DNA of 35,000 bases from Sphingomonas sp. (GTDB lineage: Bacteria; Pseudomonadota; Alphaproteobacteria; Sphingomonadales; Sphingomonadaceae), in the NCBI RefSeq assembly GCF_023266535.1, contig NZ_JAHFPY010000011.1, positions 1 to 35,000 of the forward strand. Reading direction: 5' to 3'. The position numbers and the translations under genes are program-made. The notes beneath the pieces were generated by a model. The model worked only from the letters and a program-made list of their open reading frames with translations. It did not search any database and had not been told where the DNA came from. Of this stretch, positions 1 to 6,537 are shown piece by piece. Numbering within the stretch: position 1 is the stretch's first letter; each line of letters opens with the position of its first letter.

Positions 1-1101
1 GCGGTAGCGAAGGTTGGCGCGGCGCGCCTGCCAGTCGTGCAGGGTCGAGCAGCTGTGGGTCTCGCGATACTTGCCGAGGCTGGGCACCCAGCTTTCGATG
101 TCATTCATGCGATATTTGCCGAGGCCCATGTCGCCGGTCGAGGTCTCGATCACCTGGTAGGGGATTTCGAGGGCGGTAAGCAGCTGTTCGGCGAGGGCGA
201 GCAGCCTGGCGTGCCATTCGGCCGATTGCGCCTCGTCAGCCTCGCAGATCACATAGGATTCGACTTTGACGAACTGGTGGACGCGCAAGAGGCCGCGAAC
301 GTCCTTGCCGGCGCTGCCCGCTTCGCGGCGGAAGCAGGGCGAGTAGCCGGCGTAGAGGATCGGGAGCTGCTTGCCCTCGATAATCTCGCCCGAATGGAGC
401 GAGGTCAGCGCGACCTCGGCGGTGCCGGCGAGGAAGAGATCGTCGTTGGGCAGCGCATAGGTTTCCTCGACATGGCCGGGGAACTGGCCCTGGTTGAGGA
501 ACGCCTGCTCACGGGCGATGGCGGGGACGGTTACGGGCAAGAAGCCGGCGGCGGCGATCTGGTCGAGCGCCCAGCCCATCAGCTTGGTTTCCAAGAGGGC
601 GAGGCGGCCCTTGAGGCAGTAGGTGCGGCTGCCCGAGACGGGGGTGATGCGCGACAGGTCGGCCCAGTCGTTGCGCTCGATCAGCGCGACATGGTCGAGC
701 GGTTCGAAGGTGAAGGTCGGGACCGCGCCTTCCTGGCGGACGACCGTGTTGAAGCTCTCGTCGGGCCCGACCGGCGCTCCTTCCCAGGGGATGCCGGGCA
801 GCTTCAGCATCATGGCTTTGAGGGCGACGTCCTTGTCGGCGAGGACGGCGTCCAGTTCCGACGCGCGGGCGCCGGCGGCCTTGGCCTGGGCGCCCAATTC
901 CTTGCGCTCCTCGGGCGAGGCGTCCTTGAAACAGTCGCTGATGCGGTTGCGTGTCGCGCGGAGGGTGTCGATCTCGGTCTTGAGGCCGCGCGCTTCGCCC
1001 TCCAGCGCCAGCAGCGCGTCGAGATCGACGGCGACGCCCTTGTCGCGGATCGCGCGCTCGACGTCGGCGCTGTTCGACTTGATGAAATCCATCGCAAGCA
1101 T
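1..1101 (-). CDS. serS: Seryl-tRNA synthetase, 3' end cut off by the window edge
   Basis: Class II aminoacyl-tRNA synthetase that charges tRNA-Ser in the cytoplasm. The first 367 codons are present and the frame runs off base 1 without a stop. The N-terminus (MLAMDFIKSN) begins the usual coiled-coil tRNA-binding arm, residues 1 to about 100. Motif 2 reads FRREAGSAGKDVRGLLRVHQ, with the RVHQF signature of serine enzymes. The later core differs from the usual proteobacterial form: STGDMGLGKYRMNDIESWVP and YRETHSCSTLHDWQARRANL stand where [20 protein letters not shown]-like and YREISSCSN-like segments are expected. The start was chosen because the N-terminus fits family length; ATG at 1092 is an alternative. 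No clear Shine-Dalgarno is present and a perfect 10-bp hairpin lies just upstream. The enzyme class is certain; whether this is the housekeeping copy is not. Confidence 0.93.
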   Translation of the reverse strand, partial: MLAMDFIKSNSADVERAIRDKGVAVDLDALLALEGEARGLKTEIDTLRATRNRISDCFKDASPEERKELGAQAKAAGARASELDAVLADKDVALKAMMLKLPGIPWEGAPVGPDESFNTVVRQEGAVPTFTFEPLDHVALIERNDWADLSRITPVSGSRTYCLKGRLALLETKLMGWALDQIAAAGFLPVTVPAIAREQAFLNQGQFPGHVEETYALPNDDLFLAGTAEVALTSLHSGEIIEGKQLPILYAGYSPCFRREAGSAGKDVRGLLRVHQFVKVESYVICEADEAQSAEWHARLLALAEQLLTALEIPYQVIETSTGDMGLGKYRMNDIESWVPSLGKYRETHSCSTLHDWQARRANLRYR

Positions 1102-1111
1102 GGGACGGGCA

Positions 1112-1139
1112 GTTGCGCGAAAGCGGCCCTTCGCGCAAC
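1112..1139. other. Perfect 10-bp inverted repeat between the oxidoreductase gene and serS
   Basis: Arms GTTGCGCGAA (1112-1121) and TTCGCGCAAC (1130-1139) flank an 8-base loop. It ends 10 bases before the serS start and 23 bases after the preceding stop codon. No T-run follows on the minus strand, so it is not a canonical intrinsic terminator. It could end the upstream transcript or shape the serS leader. Confidence 0.6.
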
Positions 1140-1162
1140 CCCGCCGCTATTCGCCTACCTAG

Positions 1163-2158
1163 CTATTCTGGGGTGACGTCGATCACCAGCTTGCCCAGCG
1201 CCTGGCCGGATTCGAGCCGGGCATGGGCCTTGCCGACTTCGGCCAGAGTGAAGCGCTCGGCGTCGATCAGCGGCTTGAGCCTGCCCTGGTCGGCCAGCCT
1301 GGCGACGTCGGCGAGGATCCGGCCATGCGCCTCGCGGCCGGTGCCGTAGAGCAAGGGGACCAGCATCATGATGGCGTGGAAGGACAGGGCCTTGGCATGC
1401 ATCGGGGTGAGGTCAGCCGAGTAGCTGGCGACGATCACCGCGACCTGGCCATTGACCCGCGCCGCGACGAAGCTGGTGGCGAGATCGCTGCCGCCGGTGG
1501 AATCGAACACGGCGTCGAAGCCCTGGCCGCCGGTCAGCCGCTCGACATAGTCGGCGACCGATTCCTCGCGGTAGTTGATGATCTCGTCGGCGCCGAAGCC
1601 GCGCACGATTTCCGCCTTGTCGGGCGAGGAGATGGTGGTGGCGACGCGGGCGCCGCGCGCCTTGGCCAGCTGGATGGCGACATGGCCAACACCGCCGGCG
1701 CCGCCATGGACCAGCAAATGCGTACCCTCGCCAACGCCGAGCCGGTCGAGCGCCTCCCAGGCGGTGATCGCGACCAAAGGCAGCGCCGCCGCGTCATGAA
1801 GCGAAAGGGTTTCGGGAGCATGGGCCAGCAGGCGGGCATCGGCCACGACCAGCTCGGCATAGGTACCGGCCGAGCCGCGCACACCGCCAACGCAGCCATA
1901 GACCCGATCGCCGACCGCGAAGCCGGTGACGCCTTCGCCGACCGCGACGACGACGCCGGCCATGTCGCAGCCGAGCACCGCCGGCAGCGCCGGCGCGGCC
2001 AGGCCGCCATGCTGGCGGATCTTGGTGTCGGCCGGATTGATGCTGGCCGCAACGACGCGGACCAATACCTCGCCGGGGCCGGGCGCCGGGTTGGCGAGCT
2101 CGGCTGCTTCGAAACTGTCGGGGGCGCCGCCGAATGCGCTGAGGATCATGGCCTTCAT
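1163..2158 (-). CDS. Zinc-free quinone oxidoreductase-like MDR family protein
   Basis: Medium-chain dehydrogenase/reductase of 331 residues, close to the usual length of NADPH:quinone reductases. The N-terminal GroES-like half carries SINPADTKIR and the turn VGEGVTGFAVGDRV. The Rossmann half has the dinucleotide-binding loop GGAGGVG (residues 152-158) and the family block AALPLVAITAWEAL. The catalytic and structural zinc cysteines of alcohol dehydrogenases are absent, which places it with the QOR-type reductases. ATG at 2158 was chosen because AGGAGACG sits directly before it; the reading frame extends further upstream without such a site. It is divergent from an HxlR regulator gene, a common pairing for quinone- or aldehyde-responsive control. 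The exact substrate cannot be told. Confidence 0.88.
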   Translation of the reverse strand: MKAMILSAFGGAPDSFEAAELANPAPGPGEVLVRVVAASINPADTKIRQHGGLAAPALPAVLGCDMAGVVVAVGEGVTGFAVGDRVYGCVGGVRGSAGTYAELVVADARLLAHAPETLSLHDAAALPLVAITAWEALDRLGVGEGTHLLVHGGAGGVGHVAIQLAKARGARVATTISSPDKAEIVRGFGADEIINYREESVADYVERLTGGQGFDAVFDSTGGSDLATSFVAARVNGQVAVIVASYSADLTPMHAKALSFHAIMMLVPLLYGTGREAHGRILADVARLADQGRLKPLIDAERFTLAEVGKAHARLESGQALGKLVIDVTPE

Positions 2159-2256
2159 TATCGTCTCCTGGGGTATGGACGACGGGCCATTTCTACTGTT
2201 ACTGACTGATTCGCAAGAAGGCACATTTAAAGCCTATACTATCTTAAAGGGAAGTA
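2159..2256. promoter_or_regulatory. Shared divergent promoter/operator region of the oxidoreductase and hxlR genes
   Basis: A 98-base AT-richer gap between two divergent starts. It contains TTAAAG twice (2227-2232 and 2244-2249), 17 bases apart, and a TATACT -10-like hexamer at 2235-2240 on the plus strand. By family precedent an HxlR dimer would bind here. The exact operator is not defined by the sequence alone. Confidence 0.45.
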
Positions 2257-2607
2257 ATGGCACGCGCGAAGCGCTATGACTGGCGGACCGGATGCTCGGT
2301 CGAGGCGACGCTGTCGGTGATCGGCGGGCTGTGGAAGGCAGTGATCCTGTTCCACCTGCTCGACGGCAAGAAGAGGTTCGGCGAGCTTTCGCGGCTGGTC
2401 CCCGGTGCGACCCAGCGGATGCTGACGCTGCAGTTGCGGGAGCTGGAGGCCGACGGGGTTATCCTGCGGACGGTGTTTCCCGAAGTGCCGCCGCGGGTCG
2501 AATATGAGCTGACCGAGTTCGGCCGGTCGCTCGAGCCGGTGCTGCTGACGATGCGCGACTGGGGCGAGGGATTTCAGGAAAGCGGCGTCAGCGCGGTGGC
2601 GCGATAG
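2257..2607 (+). CDS. HxlR-family winged-helix transcriptional regulator
   Basis: A DNA-binding protein of 116 residues, typical for the family. The segment GCSVEATLSVIGGLWKAVIL matches the opening helix-turn-helix region of HxlR/YodB/QorR proteins, followed by RFGELSRLVPGATQRMLTLQ (recognition helix) and the wing with PPRVEYELTEFG. Cys13 stands where redox-sensing members of the family carry their reactive cysteine. GGGAAG lies just before the ATG. The gene is divergent from the quinone oxidoreductase gene and is expected to repress it and itself until a quinone or electrophile is sensed. That role is inferred from family precedent. Confidence 0.9.
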   Translation: MARAKRYDWRTGCSVEATLSVIGGLWKAVILFHLLDGKKRFGELSRLVPGATQRMLTLQLRELEADGVILRTVFPEVPPRVEYELTEFGRSLEPVLLTMRDWGEGFQESGVSAVAR

Positions 2608-2615
2608 GCGGTCGG

Positions 2616-2637
2616 TTGCCGTCGGCATCAGCGGCAA
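2616..2637. terminator. Weak hairpin between convergent hxlR and SIMPL genes
   Basis: TTGCCG (2616-2621) and CGGCAA (2632-2637) can pair around a 10-base loop in the 50-base gap between two convergent stop codons. No T-run is present. It may act as a weak bidirectional terminator. Confidence 0.25.
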
Positions 2638-2657
2638 GCGAACATTGCGAAATCCGG

Positions 2658-3401
2658 TTAGCGACCGATCGCGTAGGTCACCGTAACCTGGGCGGTCGTA
2701 ATCACGGGCCCAGGGGCGACCGAAACGATAACTGGCGTCGGCGGCGGGACACTGTTCCGGGCAACACGGCTCCCGGTCACGACAATTTCCTGCTCGCGAG
2801 CATCGTCCAGCGAGATGGTCATGATCTCACCGAGCCGTGCATTGCTGCCGGCGGCCAGCGCCTCCGCCGTGACCCGAGCATCCCCAAGCGCAGCAGCAAT
2901 TGCCTGCTGCTTTGCCACGCGCTGATCTGCCAACCCGAAGCTTTCGATCGACGGATTGGTGGCGCCTTGTCGGCTGGCCAGCCCGACCATGGTTCCGGCA
3001 TCCGAGACCTTGGTTGACCGCAAATCGAACTCCTGCGTCGCGACATAGCCGACAATTGCGCAGTTGCCGGTGGAGAGATGCGCGGTCTCGTCATAGTCGT
3101 CTGCCTTGCACGGGCCGCGGCGAACGCCCTGGACCTTAACCTTGTCGCTATGCAGATCGAGTTCCGGATCCAGCGAGCGAAGGGCGTTTTCAATGGCCGC
3201 GCCTTTCGAGACCAGCGCCTTCACCGCCTGGTCGCTTGTTTCGCCTTCTCCATTCACTTCATACTCGAGGTCGGCGACATTGGGCGGAGTCTTGACCGTT
3301 CCCGATCCCGTCACGACGATTCGAGGCGCTTTCGGATCGGTCGGGAGCGCAGCCTCCGGAGCGGCCAGCGCCATTGAGGCAAGCAACAACAGCATTGGCA
3401 T
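2658..3401 (-). CDS. Exported SIMPL (DUF541) domain protein
   Basis: A protein of 247 residues with a short signal peptide (MPMLLLLASMALAAPEAA) and a SIMPL/DUF541 fold. It opens with the family signature IVVTGSGTVKTPPNVADLEY and ends with a conjugate-like beta strand (TTAQVTVTYAIGR). The middle has the family helix with repeated Ala/Lys and the LDLHSDKVKVQG strand. SIMPL proteins are periplasmic or membrane-associated and of poorly defined role. An insertion near residue 206 repeats the string IVVTGSR next to a Pro-rich loop, which is not typical. GGGGAGAAA precedes the ATG. It is the last gene of a probable operon with the lipoprotein and the TIR protein; the gap to the former is 75 bases and contains a hairpin-repeat remnant. 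Confidence 0.85.
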   Translation of the reverse strand: MPMLLLLASMALAAPEAALPTDPKAPRIVVTGSGTVKTPPNVADLEYEVNGEGETSDQAVKALVSKGAAIENALRSLDPELDLHSDKVKVQGVRRGPCKADDYDETAHLSTGNCAIVGYVATQEFDLRSTKVSDAGTMVGLASRQGATNPSIESFGLADQRVAKQQAIAAALGDARVTAEALAAGSNARLGEIMTISLDDAREQEIVVTGSRVARNSVPPPTPVIVSVAPGPVITTAQVTVTYAIGR

Positions 3402-3445
3402 TTTCTCCCCTCGGCGACTGGATTCTCAGCATCGCCGACACGATC

Positions 3446-3479
3446 GATAACCGCAATGGGTGGAAAAAGGACGCCGTTA
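3446..3479. repeat. Degenerate copy of the AATGGGTGGAAA hairpin repeat
   Basis: Contains CCGCAATGGGTGGAAA (3451-3466) and ends in GTTAC, matching the core of the two copies at 8288 and 8688. The outer stem is reduced to TAAC (3448-3451) against GTTA (3476-3479). The TAA stop of the neighbouring lipoprotein gene (minus strand, 3477-3479) lies in the last bases of the element. Confidence 0.6.
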
Positions 3480-3752
3480 CATCACCGCTTCATTGCCTTC
3501 CTTGGCGAGCGGGCAGTTCTTGACCCCTGGCGGATGAAGGTGATCGCCATGCGGGGTGTAGCCGGCCAGGATCAGCCGATCGAGTTCCTTTTGATCCTTG
3601 GGCATGGGCAGCACCAATGGCGCCTTGCTCTGCTGCGCCGGGGCAGCAACGGACTCAAGGGGTGCAGCCGGCTTGGCCGTGGAGGTTCGTTCGCCCGGGG
3701 CGCGATCGCAGGCGCAGGTTCCTAGAGCGATCAGCAGCAATAAATGTCTCAT
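3477..3752 (-). CDS. Small putative lipoprotein with His-rich C-terminus
   Basis: A protein of 91 residues. The N-terminus MRHLLLLIALGTCAC is a short hydrophobic signal followed by Cys13 and Cys15, consistent with a lipoprotein signal though the lipobox is imperfect. A Pro/Ala-rich linker leads to a conserved-looking C-terminal block, ELDRLILAGYTPHGDHLHPP, then GVKNCPLAKEGNEAVM. The HGDHLH cluster and the Cys could bind metal, but this is speculation. ATG at 3752 was chosen because AAAGGAGTGGCG lies before it; an in-frame extension upstream would overlap the TIR gene. It starts 14 bases after the TIR gene stop, so the two are almost surely co-transcribed. Function unknown. Confidence 0.75.
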   Translation of the reverse strand: MRHLLLLIALGTCACDRAPGERTSTAKPAAPLESVAAPAQQSKAPLVLPMPKDQKELDRLILAGYTPHGDHLHPPGVKNCPLAKEGNEAVM

Positions 3753-3766
3753 CGCCACTCCTTTCG

Positions 3767-5695
3767 TCAGGCCAGGGTGCAAAAGCTCGGCCGGGCAGTT
3801 CCCCGGCATATATCCGGCGGATTCGGCGCAGACTGCCAATAACCGAGCAGGCCGAGCTTGCGGACCAGATCGGCGTAGCCGGGCTCGGAACGGGCTGCCG
3901 CCATATTCGGTTCGAACAAGACTTCGGCATCGAACAGACCGCGGGTCCGCACCAAATTTGCCGCAGCCTTGATCGCAGCATTTCGGGCACCCAACGCCGC
4001 AAGTACGCCGACGACCACCTTGTCATTGTAGCGGGGGTCGGCGGCAAAGGATTCGAGGTCGCCAATCGATTTTGCCCGCTGTGACGGGCTACGGGATTTC
4101 AGTGCCGCGAATGCGTCAGCGAGCGTATCTCGCTGCGCACTGGTCAGTGGCAGGTCGGCAGCGTCGAGCTGCGTAATCGCATCGTCATAGCGCCGGGTCC
4201 ATAAGGCCGACTTGATCTTGAGCAGGCGAAGCGATGTAGCGCCGGGCCAGAGTTCGAGCGTCGTGGCAAGTACGCGATCCGCCTCCTTGTTTCGGCCGAC
4301 CATGTAAAGCGCCTGGGCGAAACGCAAATTGCTGAATGGCGCAAGCGGGCGCATTTCACGCGCCTGCTCATACTGCTCGACGGCTTCTTCCATCCGGCCG
4401 ACCGATGCCAGGAAATCGCCATAGGCCTGGCGCTCGCAGCCGCATTCGGTCGGGCGAACACCGAGCGCGCGCTTGAGAAGCCCCTCGCGTTCCGCGTAGC
4501 GATCCAGCGGGAGCAACCCCGCCAGGGCCATATAGCCTTCGGGATTCTCTCGATCGAGGGCCATGGATTTGCGCGCCGCTGCTTGTGCTTCGCTGCGCAA
4601 TTGCCTGGCGTCGGCGGACTGGACGGCGGCAAGCGGCATTGCCGCCAATGCCATCGCCGACCAGCCGAACGAGAAGTCGGGAACCACCGCCGTGACGCGC
4701 CGCGCCGCGTCCAGTTCCGCTGTTTCGCTGGTCGAACCGCTCCAATGCTCATTGCACCATTTGAAATAGAGGGAGAGCGCTTCATCCGACATGCGCTTCT
4801 TGTAGGAAGACGCGCCCCATAGCCCGCAACGAATTACCTGGCTCGCTCCCACCGCCGCCTGGCGCGCCGCGACGGCGTCCGCGGCCTCATGTTCATAGGA
4901 ACTGGACCAGATGACGACGCCCGTGCGCTGGTTCCTCAGATTGACCGTGAAGCGCACCGCCGGACCAATCGAACTGATGCTGCCATCCATCACAAACGGC
5001 GCGGATTTCGCCTTGCGGTCGCCAGGCGCGATCACGGTGACCGCATTTTCGGCGCCAAATGCAGCGACGATTTCCTGGCCCACCATGTTCGGCAGTCCGC
5101 GCGGCAAGCCGGCGGAGACCAGACCGAACTGGCCGACGGCGACCTTCGGCTCGATGTTGCCTTGCCCAGCCAGCACCCTGGGATAGAGGAACGCTCCGCC
5201 AGCAAGCAGAACCACGGCGCCGGCTGCGAGCACGGCGCGGCTACGCGGGCCCAACCGGCTCCGCAAGCGCATGGCCCGCGATTGCTCCACCATTGGCTGC
5301 GGCGTTCCGCTGCTCCGTTCGGCGATGGCCAGATTAAGTGGTTCGAGCGACGACGATTTCGGCCGTCGGCTCCAACGGGACAGATCAATCGTGTGATACT
5401 GACGAAATCCCAGGGGAGGCAGGCTACCGTCGAGCGTCACAGGAACCAGGCGCCCCCGATCCCGGCCGTGCCCCGCTTCATCCCGAACCCAGGCAGAATG
5501 AACCGAGTGCGTGGTCCAACAAGCAATCACTACGTCCGCCGACTCCAGCGCCTGCTCGATCGCGTCGACAAACTCCTGGCCGCCAGACAGGTGCCGGTCC
5601 CACCAGACCGTGTGGCCGAGGCCTTCGAGCGCGGCGGCGAGCGGCTCCACGCGGCGCGCGTCATCGCGCGAATAGCTCAAAAACAGCGATGCCAT
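3767..5695 (-). CDS. TIR domain - transmembrane - TPR protein
   Basis: A protein of 642 residues. Residues 1 to about 125 form a bacterial TIR domain: LFLSYSRDDA at the first strand, WWDRHLSGGQEF (BB-loop region) and SAWVRDEAGHG. Glu73 in the last segment lies where NAD-cleaving TIR domains keep their catalytic glutamate. A single membrane helix spans about residues 153-171 after an Arg-rich stretch, so TIR is expected in the cytoplasm and the rest in the periplasm. Residues about 185-290 resemble the TolB/FlgO-like module (KVAVGQFGLV, FVMDGSISSIGPAVRFTVNL) seen in adenylate-cyclase-like and TPR receptors. Residues about 330-600 are helical TPR-like repeats. It heads a minus-strand operon with a lipoprotein and a SIMPL protein. 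NADase or scaffold role is undecided. Confidence 0.85.
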   Translation of the reverse strand: MASLFLSYSRDDARRVEPLAAALEGLGHTVWWDRHLSGGQEFVDAIEQALESADVVIACWTTHSVHSAWVRDEAGHGRDRGRLVPVTLDGSLPPLGFRQYHTIDLSRWSRRPKSSSLEPLNLAIAERSSGTPQPMVEQSRAMRLRSRLGPRSRAVLAAGAVVLLAGGAFLYPRVLAGQGNIEPKVAVGQFGLVSAGLPRGLPNMVGQEIVAAFGAENAVTVIAPGDRKAKSAPFVMDGSISSIGPAVRFTVNLRNQRTGVVIWSSSYEHEAADAVAARQAAVGASQVIRCGLWGASSYKKRMSDEALSLYFKWCNEHWSGSTSETAELDAARRVTAVVPDFSFGWSAMALAAMPLAAVQSADARQLRSEAQAAARKSMALDRENPEGYMALAGLLPLDRYAEREGLLKRALGVRPTECGCERQAYGDFLASVGRMEEAVEQYEQAREMRPLAPFSNLRFAQALYMVGRNKEADRVLATTLELWPGATSLRLLKIKSALWTRRYDDAITQLDAADLPLTSAQRDTLADAFAALKSRSPSQRAKSIGDLESFAADPRYNDKVVVGVLAALGARNAAIKAAANLVRTRGLFDAEVLFEPNMAAARSEPGYADLVRKLGLLGYWQSAPNPPDICRGTARPSFCTLA

Positions 5696-5785
5696 CCAAC
5701 ACCCCCGTTGGAAGCGTCACGCTTGCGCCGATCCGCCCATCCGTTCAACTTTTTGCTACCTCGCCACCGGATCGCGAGACGGTCT

Positions 5786-6415
5786 CTACATTGCGTGGGG
5801 CGCCGGACCCGGTTGTTTGTTGTATTGGCACGTTACCGCCGGATTGAACGGCGAATAGGCACCGTTGGGATTGTCCCGAAACACCCAAAGGTGTTGCTCA
5901 TAATGAGGCTCCCAGCCGTGCGCCTCATCGACCTTTGTGGCCGGGTCGTCGCTGAGAAGTGGCCAGGTACGGCCATGGAATGTCGGCGCTTGCTTGTTCG
6001 CTTGATGCCAGGCCGCGGCGAACACCAGATTCTCAACCGCGACGAGTTGCATCGATCCGTCCGCCTGCGGCTCATAGACAAGCATCGCCGGTTGGCGGAA
6101 ATCGCTATGCGTTCCGGTGCCGCGAACGCGCCCGCTTCCGGGCGGCGACGGCTTGGGCGGCAGCCCGAGCATATCTCGGCGCACGTAATGCAAGCCCATG
6201 GTGCCCAGCGCTGCAGGCTGGCCGAGCATTTCGGCGGTCACGCATTTGTTGTCGGTCGTATAGCCTTCCGCCTTGGCGACGTTCACGTCGCGATATTTCT
6301 CGGCAATCGATCGCACCTCGTCGAGAGTCGGCTCGCCCTGGGCCTTTTGACAGCCGGCATTCAATGACAGCGGCGCAACTAGGAAAAGAAACCCGAACCC
6401 CTGAAACCTGTTCAT
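5786..6415 (-). CDS. Conserved lipoprotein of unknown function
   Basis: A protein of 209 residues. MNRFQGFGFLFLVAPLSLNAGC gives a signal peptide with a probable lipid-modified Cys22. The mature part follows a pattern I recognise from a widespread uncharacterised family: a helix ending in EGY, then TMGLHYV, PAMLVYEPQADGSMQLVAVE, a PTFHG loop, and a C-terminal HYEQHLWVFRDNPNGAYSPF with N-P-A-V-T-C near the end. The His, Trp and Asp/Asn pattern suggests a small-molecule or metal site, but no activity is known to me. ATG at 6415 was preferred over ATG at 6421 because GGGGAG then has a 6-base spacing. The frame stays open a further 150 bases upstream, where it overlaps the helicase end. Confidence 0.78.
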   Translation of the reverse strand: MNRFQGFGFLFLVAPLSLNAGCQKAQGEPTLDEVRSIAEKYRDVNVAKAEGYTTDNKCVTAEMLGQPAALGTMGLHYVRRDMLGLPPKPSPPGSGRVRGTGTHSDFRQPAMLVYEPQADGSMQLVAVENLVFAAAWHQANKQAPTFHGRTWPLLSDDPATKVDEAHGWEPHYEQHLWVFRDNPNGAYSPFNPAVTCQYNKQPGPAPHAM

Positions 6416-6537
6416 GGTCATCTCCCCATTTAGTGCAGGGGGCAGGCTTTTGTGCGCCTGGGAGCGGGCCATGGCAAGCGGACGGACCGCTCCATGTTCC
6501 ACCAATGCCCCCAGCGGTGATAAGCGTCTGAGGACGG

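Noticed and set aside
37..1176. A 379-codon open frame on the plus strand over serS
   Set aside because: It is a shadow of the serS reading frame; the minus-strand protein has full synthetase motifs.
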